DNA from: Propionibacteriales bacterium
Lineage (GTDB): Bacteria; Actinomycetota; Actinomycetes; Propionibacteriales; Nocardioidaceae
Direction: 5' to 3'
NCBI GenBank assembly: GCA_026392465.1
Contig: JAPLCA010000010.1
Location: 1-61,649, forward strand
DNA: 61,649 bases
In this document: piece after piece, positions 16,616 to 24,516 of the stretch
Layout: each line of letters begins with the position of its first letter
Position numbering within the stretch: the stretch's first letter is position 1
Notes under the pieces: model-generated
The model's input: the letters and a program-made list of their open reading frames with translations, nothing else
The model's database searches: none
What the model was told of the DNA's origin: nothing
Made by a program: the position numbers and the translations under genes

Positions 16616-18439
16616 ATGGCAGACGTGGCGGCGGCGCTCGACAAGGCCGGACTGACCAACAAGCACGTGCGCGAGTACGTGGAGCACTGGGCGGGGGTGA
16701 CGGGCGCCTCGCAGATCGAGGTCGTCTCGGCCGCCGACGACGCCCGACTCATCCAGGAGGCGCTCGACGCCGGGGAGCTCCTGCCCGCCGGCGAGGGCCG
16801 CTACTACTCCCGCTCCTACTTCAAGGACACCGCACGCGCCGAGGAGCGCACCATCGTCGCCACGCACGACGAGGCCGACAAGGGCGTCTACAACAACTGG
16901 CGCCCCGCCACCGAGATGAAGGAGAAGCTGGTCGGGCTCATGACCGGCGCCTCCGAGGGCAAGACGATGTACGTCATCCCCTACCTCATGGCGCCGAAGG
17001 GCTCGCCCCTCGAGGAGTACGCCGCCGGCGTCGAGCTCACCGACAACCGCAACGTCGTGCTGCAGATGATCCGCATGGCCCGCGTCGGCGCCGAGTACAT
17101 CAACGACCTCGGCGACTCCTTCGTCCGCGCCGTGCACGTCACCGGCGACCTGGAGAACCTCGGCCAGGGCACCCCCGACGACAAGCGGTACTTCGTGACC
17201 GTCGCCGACGAGCGCACCATCCTGCACTTCGGCTCCTCCTACGGCGGAAACGCGCTGCTCGGCAAGATCGCCCACGGCCTGCGCCAGGGCTCCTACGACG
17301 GCTGGAAGAACGGCTTCCTCGTCGAGCAGTTCATGCTGCTCGGCATCGTCGACAAGGAGACCGGCAAGAAGTACCACATCTGTGGCGGCTTCCCGTCCGC
17401 GTCGGGCAAGACCAACCTCGCCATGACGCTCGCCCCCGACGCCCTCGGCGACCGCTACTACGTCGAGTTCTACGGCGACGACATCGCCTGGCTGTGGGTC
17501 GGCGACGACGGCAAGCTCTACGGCATGAACCCCGAGAACGGGGTCTTCGGCGTCGCGAAGGACACCAACGAGAAGACGAACCCGACCGCCGTCGACTCCA
17601 TCGTCGAGGGCACCGGCGCCATCTTCACCAACGTCGCCTACAACCCCAAGACCCAGGAGGTCTGGTGGGAGGGCAAGGGCGACAAGCCCACCGACCTCGA
17701 CGGCTGGGAGGACTGGAAGGGCGACCTCATCGCCGACCGTCAGGGCGAGGGGGTCGACGCGCCGTGGGCCCACCCCAACAGCCGCTTCACCACCACCCTG
17801 GAGAACGTGCCCAACGTCGCGAAGGACTTCGAGGAGCCGCAGGGCGTCGAGATCCACGGCGTCATCTTCGGCGGCCGCACCCGCGACCGTGAGCCGCTCA
17901 TCCGCGCCATCGACGACGTCGCCGAGGGCGTCTACGACGGCCTGACGCTCGGCGCCGAGGCCACGGCCGCCGCCGACGGCCTCGAGGGCGTCCTGCGCTA
18001 CGACCCCATGTCGATGCGTCCGTTCATGTCCTACTCCGAGGGCGACTACGCCGCCCACTGGCTCGAGGTCTTCTCCCGCGCGCAGAAGAAGCCCGTGTTC
18101 GCGCACGTCAACTGGTTCCAGCGCGGCGACGACGGCCGCTTCCTGTGGCCCGGCTACCGCGAGAACCTGCGCCCGCTCGTGTGGCTCATGCAGTACATGA
18201 ACGGCGAGGTCGAGGGCGAGCGGACGCCCGTCGGCGTCATCCCGAAGCGCGACGAGCTGCTCCTCGAGGGTCTGGACGAGCAGGCCCTGGCCGACCTCGA
18301 CACGATCCTCACGATCGACGTCGACCGCTGGCGGGAGGAGATCGGCCACCGCCAGGTGCACCTGGAGCAGTTCCACGGACTGCCCGAGGAGATCTGGGAG
18401 GCGCACCGCCGCGTCGCCGCGGCACTCGACGACGCCTGA
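16616..18439 (+). CDS. pckG: phosphoenolpyruvate carboxykinase (GTP)
   Basis: 607 aa cytosolic gluconeogenic enzyme interconverting oxaloacetate + GTP and PEP + CO2 + GDP. Full-length and typical of actinobacterial GTP-PEPCK: SYGGNALLGKIAHGLRQG, the kinase-1 loop GGFPSASGKTNLAM (K265), FGGRTRDREPL and FVNWFQRG-like AHVNWFQRG. The residue that is Cys in the well-studied enzymes (FPSACGKTN) is Ser263 here. The start at 16616 follows GAGAGGAAACG and gives the standard N-terminus. An ArsR-type regulator gene begins 4 bases after its stop and a hairpin terminator follows both, so they are probably cotranscribed. The window also encodes PEP carboxylase (24517), the opposing anaplerotic enzyme. Confidence 0.97.
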   Translation: MADVAAALDKAGLTNKHVREYVEHWAGVTGASQIEVVSAADDARLIQEALDAGELLPAGEGRYYSRSYFKDTARAEERTIVATHDEADKGVYNNWRPATEMKEKLVGLMTGASEGKTMYVIPYLMAPKGSPLEEYAAGVELTDNRNVVLQMIRMARVGAEYINDLGDSFVRAVHVTGDLENLGQGTPDDKRYFVTVADERTILHFGSSYGGNALLGKIAHGLRQGSYDGWKNGFLVEQFMLLGIVDKETGKKYHICGGFPSASGKTNLAMTLAPDALGDRYYVEFYGDDIAWLWVGDDGKLYGMNPENGVFGVAKDTNEKTNPTAVDSIVEGTGAIFTNVAYNPKTQEVWWEGKGDKPTDLDGWEDWKGDLIADRQGEGVDAPWAHPNSRFTTTLENVPNVAKDFEEPQGVEIHGVIFGGRTRDREPLIRAIDDVAEGVYDGLTLGAEATAAADGLEGVLRYDPMSMRPFMSYSEGDYAAHWLEVFSRAQKKPVFAHVNWFQRGDDGRFLWPGYRENLRPLVWLMQYMNGEVEGERTPVGVIPKRDELLLEGLDEQALADLDTILTIDVDRWREEIGHRQVHLEQFHGLPEEIWEAHRRVAAALDDA

Positions 18440-18443
18440 GCCG

Positions 18444-18740
18444 GTGTCTGCCACGAGCGCACCGCTGCACCACAGCAAGGCCGAGCTCTTCCGCACGCTC
18501 GGGCACCCGGTCCGCATCCGGGTGCTCGAGCTGCTGGAGGACCGGCCGATGGCCGTGCGCGAGCTGCTCGCCGACATCGAGGTCGAGTCGTCGTCGCTGT
18601 CGCAGCAGCTGGCCGTCCTGCGCCGGGCCGACCTGGTGACGTCGACCCGACGCGGCGGCACCGTCGAGTACGCGCTCGCGACCGACCGCGTCGCCGAGCT
18701 CCTCGCCGCCGGCAGGGCCCTGCTCAGCGCCCTGCCCTGA
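18444..18740 (+). CDS. ArsR-family winged-helix regulator
   Basis: 98 aa, GTG start. HSKAELFRTLGHPVRIRVLELLEDRPMAVREL is the classic ArsR N-terminal and first-helix region; SSLSQQLAVLRRADLV is the recognition helix, and RRGGTVEYAL the wing. There is no CxC metal site, so metal sensing is not indicated; it may sense a small molecule or redox state. It lies 4 bases downstream of pckG, so the two genes probably share a transcript; control of pckG or of a distant target is possible (inference). Confidence 0.88.
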   Translation: MSATSAPLHHSKAELFRTLGHPVRIRVLELLEDRPMAVRELLADIEVESSSLSQQLAVLRRADLVTSTRRGGTVEYALATDRVAELLAAGRALLSALP

Positions 18741-18753
18741 CCCGCCCCCACCC

Positions 18754-18783
18754 GACCCCGCCCAGCACCCGCTGGGCGGGGTC
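18754..18783 (+). terminator. hairpin terminator after pckG-arsR
   Basis: GACCCCGCCCAGC pairs perfectly with GCTGGGCGGGGTC around a 4-base ACCC loop. There is no long T-tract after it, which is usual in high-GC actinobacteria. Confidence 0.65.
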
Positions 18784-18892
18784 GCGTGCGTGTGCGGTCG
18801 ACGAGCCGCTGCGACCGCGTCGCAGTGGTTTCGCAGCGACCGCCGTGATGGTGGAGCGGTGGCCCGCGCCGGGCGGGCCGAAGGAGGAAGCC

Positions 18893-19753
18893 ATGCCCAT
18901 CAGTCCGACCCTGAGGCGTGCCACCGCGGGAGCGACGCTGTCGCTCGCTGCCGCGGGACTCGTGCTCGGTCCGCTCCCCGCCCACGCCGCCCACGCCGTC
19001 GACGCGGAGCCCGCCGCCGCGGGCATCTCCGTCGTCGAGCAGAAGCAGCTGCAGGACAAGGTGGCACGGGGCGAGATCTCCGCCCAGACCTTCGACTCCC
19101 TCGGCAGCGTCAGCAGCGCCCCGGCCCGCACCACCACCACCACCACCGCCGCCGCCGCGAGCGACACTCCCACGCCCACCCCCGCTGCGCGCAAGCTTCC
19201 GTTCAAGCACTGGGGACAGAAGAACGGTTACTTCTGCGGCCCCGCGGCCGGCCAGATGATCGCCCACGCCTACCTCGCCGCGCGGAACGTCTCCACCGCC
19301 AGCAGAGCCACGGGTGCCGCGCTGTCGCAGGACGCGATGGGCAACTCCAGCCACATGAAGACTGCCGCCAACGGCAAGACGAGCTGGGGCAGCGGCAACT
19401 TCGTGAAGGGCCTGAACGCGTGGCTCGGTGCCGATCACTACCAACAGCTCAACACCCCGACCGGCACCCAGGTGCGGTCGGCCGTGCTCTCGAACATCGG
19501 CCGTAAGGGGATGCCGGTCGCTGCCGACACGGTGGAGATGTCCGGCGAGCGGCACTACAACGGACATCCGGTCAACCAGACCCTCGGCCACTGGATCGTC
19601 TTCTACGGGTATCACACCAACGGCGACGTCCTGCAGATCGCTGATCCGTCGTCCAGCATCTGGGGGGATCGCTACGGGACGGTGCCGTACTTCGAGTGGG
19701 GAACCAGCTCGTTCACGTCGCAGTGGCTGCGCCACAACGGGATCGCCTGGTGA
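18893..19753 (+). CDS. secreted C39-like cysteine peptidase
   Basis: 286 aa. An N-terminal Sec signal (about 1-33, ending HAAHA) and a Thr/Pro-rich linker (about 79-98) lead to a papain-fold C39_2-type domain. The likely triad is C115 in YFCGPAAGQM, H233 in LGHWIVFYGY and D251 in IADPSSS. The start is the ATG at 18893 after GGAGGAAG; an in-frame ATG at 18845 would interrupt the signal peptide. It is coupled to the following lipoprotein gene (2 bases apart or GTGA overlap). Export and papain-like residues are clear; the substrate is unknown, and bacteriocin-leader cleavage is not indicated because no transporter is fused. Confidence 0.8.
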   Translation: MPISPTLRRATAGATLSLAAAGLVLGPLPAHAAHAVDAEPAAAGISVVEQKQLQDKVARGEISAQTFDSLGSVSSAPARTTTTTTAAAASDTPTPTPAARKLPFKHWGQKNGYFCGPAAGQMIAHAYLAARNVSTASRATGAALSQDAMGNSSHMKTAANGKTSWGSGNFVKGLNAWLGADHYQQLNTPTGTQVRSAVLSNIGRKGMPVAADTVEMSGERHYNGHPVNQTLGHWIVFYGYHTNGDVLQIADPSSSIWGDRYGTVPYFEWGTSSFTSQWLRHNGIAW

Positions 19754-19755
19754 CC

Positions 19756-20898
19756 ATGCACCTCCGTGCGGCGGTGGCGGCGCTCGCCGTCACCGCCGCA
19801 CTCACCGGCTGCTCCTCCCACGCCTCGCCCGGGGACCCTGCGTCGTCGACCGAGGTCGCTCTCACCGCCCTGACCGACGCCCAGCCGCCCGGTGTCGACC
19901 AGCTCCGCGCCCTTGGCACCCGTCCCAGCCGTCCTGGAGTCACCGTGCTCGGGGTGCACGCGTCAGGCGACCTCGACGTCGCCAGCGGTCGCTCCTCGGG
20001 CACGAGCCTCGGGACGCCCCGGGTAGGTCTGCTGGACGAGCAGGGAGTGGAGCCTCTGCGCTACGACGCCAGGGCGTCCCGAGCCACACAGGTCACCGCG
20101 CTCGCGCACCGCGCGTCCCGCCAGGTGTGGGTGGAGACGTCGAGCACCAGGCTCGACACGTTCGACTGGCGCGTGTGGTCGAGCGCCGGCGAAGGTCGCA
20201 CCCTCCTCGGCGACTCCCGTCGGCTCGTGGACAGCACCGTGCGCGCCGTCGGCGAGACGCGCCCCGTCATTGCCGGGAGTACGGCCTACTGGGCGGCCAC
20301 GGACGGCGACGGCGACGACGTCCGCCCGGTCGTGCTCGGACGGGACCTCGACGGTCGCGGTGAGGTGCGCCGGTTGCGGGACGTCGAGCTTCCCGCCTCG
20401 GACGGCACGCACCTGCTCGTCGTCAGCTCGCCGCGTTCCCAGGGACGGGCGGCCGGTGGCCCCGTGCACGTGCTGAGCGTCGATCCCGAGTCGGGGTCGT
20501 CGGACCGCCTCCTCACCCTCCAGCTCGAGGACGGCGAGCAGGTGAACGCGCTCGCTGCCACGTCGACGCACGTCGCATGGGTTGTGGCGGACGACGACGG
20601 AAGGTCGAGGCTCGTCGTGCACGACCGCGCCACGGGCGACGAGCGGACCGTCGAGCTGCACCAGCCTGGGTTGGCGACCATGAGCTTGCAGATGACGGAC
20701 GCTGTCGTCGTCTGGGGAGGTGGATCGGCTCCGGGCGACGCCGGTCAGTACCTGCTCGACCTCGACGACCACCAGGTCTGGAGGCTCGGCGACCTGCCGG
20801 GCCTCAGCGTCGTGCACGCGTCGGGGGACACCGTCGCCTGGGCCGTCGAGGACGAGCGCGGTGGCATCGAGTACCAGGTCGCACGCTGGGTCGGCTGA
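19756..20898 (+). CDS. lipoprotein with beta-propeller-like repeats
   Basis: About 380 aa. A short signal peptide ends in the lipobox LTGCSS, giving Cys19 as the lipidated residue. The rest has repeated strand-turn units such as VLGVHASGDLDVASG, HVAWVVADD and TVAWAVEDERGG, suggesting a propeller of TolB/WD-like type outside the membrane. The start may be this ATG or a GTG at 19750 that overlaps the protease stop (GTGA); both keep the lipobox. Coexpression with the secreted C39-like protease suggests a joint cell-envelope role (inference). No closer function is recognised. Confidence 0.7.
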   Translation: MHLRAAVAALAVTAALTGCSSHASPGDPASSTEVALTALTDAQPPGVDQLRALGTRPSRPGVTVLGVHASGDLDVASGRSSGTSLGTPRVGLLDEQGVEPLRYDARASRATQVTALAHRASRQVWVETSSTRLDTFDWRVWSSAGEGRTLLGDSRRLVDSTVRAVGETRPVIAGSTAYWAATDGDGDDVRPVVLGRDLDGRGEVRRLRDVELPASDGTHLLVVSSPRSQGRAAGGPVHVLSVDPESGSSDRLLTLQLEDGEQVNALAATSTHVAWVVADDDGRSRLVVHDRATGDERTVELHQPGLATMSLQMTDAVVVWGGGSAPGDAGQYLLDLDDHQVWRLGDLPGLSVVHASGDTVAWAVEDERGGIEYQVARWVG

Positions 20899-20952
20899 CG
20901 GTCGGCCGGACGAGGGCCGTGGGCCACCGGTCGGCTTCCAGCGTCGGCGTGG

Positions 20953-21010
20953 GGTGGTCTCGATACGTCCGCCCCTGCTCCTTCGTCGCGGGGCGGACTA
21001 CTCGACCGGC
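20953..21010 (+). repeat. dispersed palindromic repeat, copy 1
   Basis: Opens GGTGGTCTCGATACG, contains CTCCTTCGTCGCGG and ends CTACTCGACCGGCG. The internal segment next to each end is self-complementary (GTCCGCCCC/GGGGCGGAC), so the unit folds on itself. At least two full copies, one inverted copy and two partial copies fill 20953-21243. Confidence 0.75.
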
Positions 21011-21025
21011 GGGGGGCGCGCTATC

Positions 21026-21076
21026 GCTGGTCGAGTAGCAGGGACGAGCTTGCGAGGTCCCTGCGTATCGAGACCA
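21026..21076 (-). repeat. dispersed palindromic repeat, inverted copy
   Basis: The reverse complement carries CTCGATACG at one end and CTACTCGACCAGCG at the other, with CAGGGAC/GTCCCTG as inner arms. It faces copy 1, so together they could form a large cruciform. Confidence 0.7.
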
Positions 21077-21120
21077 CTCGGCAGGGGTTCAGTGTGGGGT
21101 GGGTTCCAGCGTTGGCTGGG

Positions 21121-21179
21121 GGTGGTCTCGATACGCGCGAGCCAGCTCCTTCGTCGCGGCTCGCGCTACTCGACCAGCG
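21121..21179 (+). repeat. dispersed palindromic repeat, copy 3
   Basis: GGTGGTCTCGATACG, then GCGAGCC/GGCTCGC inner arms around AGCTCCTTCGTCGC, then CTACTCGACCAGCG. It is followed by two partial units (21190-21211 and 21219-21243) that keep only the GGCTCGCGCT-CTCGACC half. Confidence 0.72.
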
Positions 21180-21254
21180 GAGGGCGGGCGGCTCGCGCTG
21201 CTCGACCAGCGAGATTGCGGGGCTCGCGCTACTCGACCGGCGGGGGGCGGGCGG

Positions 21255-22421
21255 TCAGTCGCTGCCGAAGAGGTCGCGGGTGTAGATCTTGTCGGCCACG
21301 TCGGCGAGGTCGGGGGTGTGGCGGTTGACGACGATGACGTCGCTGCGACGCTTCAGCTCCTCGAGGTCGCGCAGGACCTCCGAGCCGAAGAACGGCTCGT
21401 CGGGCAGCAGCGGCTCGTACACGAGCACCTCGATGCCCTTCGCCTTCAGCCGCTTCATCACGCCCTGGATGCTCGAGGCGCGGAAGTTGTCCGAGCCCGA
21501 CTTCATCACCAGGCGGTAGATGCCGACCGTCGTCGGTTCGCGACGCAGGATGTCCTCGGCCACGAAGTCCTTGCGGGTCGAGTTGGCGTCGACGATCGCG
21601 CCGATCAGGTTCTGCGGCACGTCCTCGAAGTTCGCGCGCAGCTGCTTGGTGTCCTTCGGCAGGCAGTAGCCGCCGTAGCCGAACGACGGGTTGTTGTAGT
21701 GGCTGCCGATGCGCGGGTCCAGGCCCACGCCCTCGATGATCTGCCGCGAGTCGAGGCCGTGGATCGCCGCGTAGGTGTCGAGCTCGTTGAAGTACGCCAC
21801 GCGCAGCGCCAGGTAGGTGTTGGCGAACAGCTTGATCGCCTCCGCCTCGGTCGAGTCGGTCAGCAGCACCGGCACGTCGTCCTCGAGTGCACCCTCGCGC
21901 AGCAGCTCCGCGAACGCCTCGCCCTCCGGGGTGCGCGCCCCCACGACGATCCGCGACGGGTGCAGGTTGTCGTACAGGGCCCGACCCTCGCGCAGGAACT
22001 CCGGCGAGAACAGGATCGTCAGCCCCGGGTGCTGCTCACGGATGCGAGCCGTGAACCCCACGGGCACGGTCGACTTGATGACGATCGCCGCCGACGGGTT
22101 CACCTCGCCGACCGCCGCCACGACGCTCTCGACCGAGCGCGTGTTGAAGTAGTTGGTCTGCGGGTCGTAATCGGTGGGCGTCGCGACCACGACGAACGCC
22201 GCGTCCGCGTACGCCGAGGCGGCGTCGGTGGTGGCCGTGAGGTCGAGCGGCTTCTCGGCCAGGTACTGCTCCAGCTCGACGTCCTCGATCGGCGACGTGC
22301 GCGCGTTGATCTGCTCCACCTTCGCGGCGTCGATGTCGACGGCGACGACCTGGTGGCGCTGGGCGAGGATGACGGCGTTCGAGAGGCCGACGTAGCCGGT
22401 GCCCACCACTGCGATCTTCAT
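21255..22421 (-). CDS. ugd: UDP-glucose 6-dehydrogenase
   Basis: 388 aa NAD-dependent enzyme that oxidises UDP-glucose to UDP-glucuronate for surface polymers. The Rossmann loop is GTGYVGL (7-13); TPTDYD and KSTVPVGFT follow; FSPEFLREG, catalytic K197, and C253 in [11 protein letters not shown] are all present. Length and motifs match the short enterobacterial-type Ugd. The gene is monocistronic, begins at the ATG at 22421, and its 3' end abuts the repeat cluster. It may feed the polysaccharide locus at 1-12 kb, although it is 9 kb away on the same strand. Confidence 0.93.
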   Translation of the reverse strand: MKIAVVGTGYVGLSNAVILAQRHQVVAVDIDAAKVEQINARTSPIEDVELEQYLAEKPLDLTATTDAASAYADAAFVVVATPTDYDPQTNYFNTRSVESVVAAVGEVNPSAAIVIKSTVPVGFTARIREQHPGLTILFSPEFLREGRALYDNLHPSRIVVGARTPEGEAFAELLREGALEDDVPVLLTDSTEAEAIKLFANTYLALRVAYFNELDTYAAIHGLDSRQIIEGVGLDPRIGSHYNNPSFGYGGYCLPKDTKQLRANFEDVPQNLIGAIVDANSTRKDFVAEDILRREPTTVGIYRLVMKSGSDNFRASSIQGVMKRLKAKGIEVLVYEPLLPDEPFFGSEVLRDLEELKRRSDVIVVNRHTPDLADVADKIYTRDLFGSD

Positions 22422-22478
22422 GGCCGCAGCCTAACGTCCGCCCCGGCGTCCCAGAGCGCGTGAGGTCGGGCGACGGCC

Positions 22479-22511
22479 GCCGCGACAGGCACCGTCCGGT
22501 GCTGTCGCGGC
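22479..22511. terminator. hairpin between ugd and the SRPBCC gene 2
   Basis: GCCGCGACA-G-GCACC pairs with GGTGC-TGTCGCGGC (14 pairs with one bulged G). It lies upstream of ugd and may end transcription from the SRPBCC side or act in the ugd leader. Confidence 0.4.
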
Positions 22512-22540
22512 ACCCCCGTGCGCCGCTACGATGAACGGAC

Positions 22541-22578
22541 CCCCGTCGCCTTCCTCACCCCTGGAGAAGGCGGCGGGG
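22541..22578. terminator. hairpin downstream of SRPBCC gene 2
   Basis: CCCCGTCGCCTTC and GAAGGCGGCGGGG pair over 13 bases (one G-U) about 20 bases after the stop of the minus-strand SRPBCC gene. Confidence 0.5.
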
Positions 22579-22599
22579 CTTCATCGTCCGCGGGTCGAG

Positions 22600-23043
22600 T
22601 CAGGGCTCGTCGGCCGCATACGTGTCGGTGCGCTGGACGAAGCGGGTCAGCCGCTGCTGGACGAGCGACACATGGTCGTGCAGCCACACCGTGACGGCTG
22701 GGCCGAACATCGACGACGTCGCGGCCGCCGTGTACCGCACCAGGGTGCCCCGGCCGTCGGGCTCGAGGACGACACGCTCGTTCACGACCGCCATCGCCGA
22801 CGCCGTGCGGAGCTTGAGCTCGTTCATCGGGTCGAGGTTCGTGACCACGATCGAGGCGTCGAGCTCCTCTTCGCGGTGCTGCAGGACGCACAGGTAGGAC
22901 TGCGCCTGCGCCAGGACGTCGGTGTCGGTGGACAGGCAGCGGCTGACGGCGCTCCACTCGCCGAGGGTCTCCAGGCGCAGGAGGTTCGCCCACAGTTGGG
23001 CGCGCGTCTGGGGCGACGCGATCTGGTACTCCTCCGCAATCAT
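22600..23043 (-). CDS. SRPBCC/START-like protein, paralogue of the gene at 15905
   Basis: 147 aa. Begins MIAEEYQIASPQTRAQLW and shows the same conserved blocks as the protein at 15905-16330, ending TVWLHDHVSLVQQRLTRFV. Probably a small hydrophobic-ligand-binding protein; the ligand is unknown. The ATG at 23043 has TACCGT exactly six bases upstream and no Shine-Dalgarno, indicating a leaderless transcript; a longer in-frame extension upstream has poor composition. It sits between corA and ugd on the same strand but with its own promoter-like element and its own hairpin. Confidence 0.65.
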   Translation of the reverse strand: MIAEEYQIASPQTRAQLWANLLRLETLGEWSAVSRCLSTDTDVLAQAQSYLCVLQHREEELDASIVVTNLDPMNELKLRTASAMAVVNERVVLEPDGRGTLVRYTAAATSSMFGPAVTVWLHDHVSLVQQRLTRFVQRTDTYAADEP

Positions 23044-23049
23044 GCTTCG

Positions 23050-23055
23050 ACGGTA
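23050..23055 (-). promoter_or_regulatory. leaderless-type -10 element, SRPBCC gene 2
   Basis: TACCGT six bases before the ATG at 23043, identical in sequence and spacing to the element of the paralogue at 16337-16342. Confidence 0.45.
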
Positions 23056-23120
23056 GGCATCCTGGGAGACGGGCGCATCTCCACGCGCCGTGTGCAGCAT
23101 GTGGAGAGGTTGGCCGAGCG

Positions 23121-24269
23121 TCAGATCCACCGGCGACGGCGGAACGCCGCCCACAGCCCGACGCTGACGCAGCCCATCAGCAGCAGCGCGAACGGGTAGC
23201 CGAGCCGCCAGTGCAGCTCCGGCATGCGGTCGAAGTTCATGCCGTACACGGTGCCGATCAGCGTGGGTGCGAACAGGATGGCCGCCCACGCCGAGATCCG
23301 CTTGACCTCCTCGTTCTGGTCGAGGCTGGCCTCGGTGAGCGCCTTCATCTCCTCGTTCTGCTTCTGCGCCACCAGCGTCGCGTTGACGGTCATGATGTCG
23401 CGCAGCAGCTGGCGGAACCCGTCGATCTGCTCGGTCACCTGCGTCAGGTGGTCCTCGACGTCGCGCAGGTAGCGCTGCAGCTCGTCGTCGATGCGGTACT
23501 TCGTGAACCCGCCGGCCAGGGAGCGCAGCACGCGCGCGAGCGGCGCGGCAGCGCGCTGGAACTCGATCACCTCGCGGGTCAGCTCGTAGATGCGCCGCGA
23601 GACGCGGGGGTCGCCGGAGAAGACCTCCGTCTCGATCTCGTCGATGTCGTTCGAGAGCCCGGCGACCACCGGCAGGTAGCCGTCGACGACCCGGTCGAGC
23701 ACGGCGTACAGGACGGCCTCGGGGCCGAGGCGCAGCAGGTCGGGGGTGCTCTCCAGACGGCGACGCACGGCCGAGAGGTCGGGGGCCTCGCTGTGCCGCA
23801 GCGTCACCACGAAGTCGGGCCCGACGAACACGTGCACCTCGCCGAACTCCACCTCCTCGACGTCGTCGAGGTAGCGGGCGGCGCGCAGCACCACGAAGAG
23901 CGTGTCGTCGTAGCGCTCCAGCTTGGGGCGCTGGTGGGCGACGATCGCGTCCTCGATGGCGAGGCTGTGCAGGTCGAGCTCGTCGGCGAGCGACCCGAGC
24001 TCGTGCTGGTCGGGCCGGTACAGGCCCACCCAGGCGAAGGCGTCAGGCCGCTCGCGCAGCGCGCCGTACGTGTCGGCGAGCGTCCGGGGTGACGCCACGC
24101 GGTCGCCGTCGACGTAGACGGCGCTGTCGACGAGGCTCTCACGACGTCCGGCGTGCCAGTCGGTCGCGTGCTCGGCGGTCGGGCGGTCGGTGGGGGACCG
24201 GTCGGCGGCGTGCTGGCGGCGCACCCGGGTGGTCAGGGTGCGCAGGGGCGTGAAGGAACGGTCGGACAT
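23121..24269 (-). CDS. corA: CorA-family magnesium/divalent cation transporter
   Basis: 382 aa. A large soluble alpha/beta N-terminal domain, the long stalk helix (about 210-320, including YRIDDELQRYLRDVEDHLTQ) and two C-terminal membrane helices with the signature GMN at 343-345, here followed by FDRMPELHW, and a basic end RRRRW. It forms a pentameric channel for Mg2+ (and Co2+). I begin at the ATG at 24269; the frame is open for 42 more codons, but the CorA domain needs none of them. It is divergent from ppc with about 250 bases between. Confidence 0.92.
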   Translation of the reverse strand: MSDRSFTPLRTLTTRVRRQHAADRSPTDRPTAEHATDWHAGRRESLVDSAVYVDGDRVASPRTLADTYGALRERPDAFAWVGLYRPDQHELGSLADELDLHSLAIEDAIVAHQRPKLERYDDTLFVVLRAARYLDDVEEVEFGEVHVFVGPDFVVTLRHSEAPDLSAVRRRLESTPDLLRLGPEAVLYAVLDRVVDGYLPVVAGLSNDIDEIETEVFSGDPRVSRRIYELTREVIEFQRAAAPLARVLRSLAGGFTKYRIDDELQRYLRDVEDHLTQVTEQIDGFRQLLRDIMTVNATLVAQKQNEEMKALTEASLDQNEEVKRISAWAAILFAPTLIGTVYGMNFDRMPELHWRLGYPFALLLMGCVSVGLWAAFRRRRWI

Positions 24270-24516
24270 GACGGACTCCGTCCGGGAGGGCCGCACGGGG
24301 GCGGCGGGCCGGTGCTGACGATGGTGATGGGGTGTGGGGCGACGACGGCGCTCAGGCGCGCGGTCGTCGACTGGGAGGTTCGCCGGACACGGCAACCACC
24401 TCCCTCGTCAGCCTGCGGACGTTCCACCGACCAGGGTAGCTCGTGCCCTCGGCCTACCCGTCCGTACGGCGGACGGGCGTCACGCGCGAGAAACCTCGGG
24501 GCGGCAGGATGGTGCC

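Noticed and set aside
16502..19735. 1077-codon open frame on the minus strand
   Set aside because: Runs across pckG, the ArsR gene and the C39-like gene in antisense; all three sense genes have clear family motifs.
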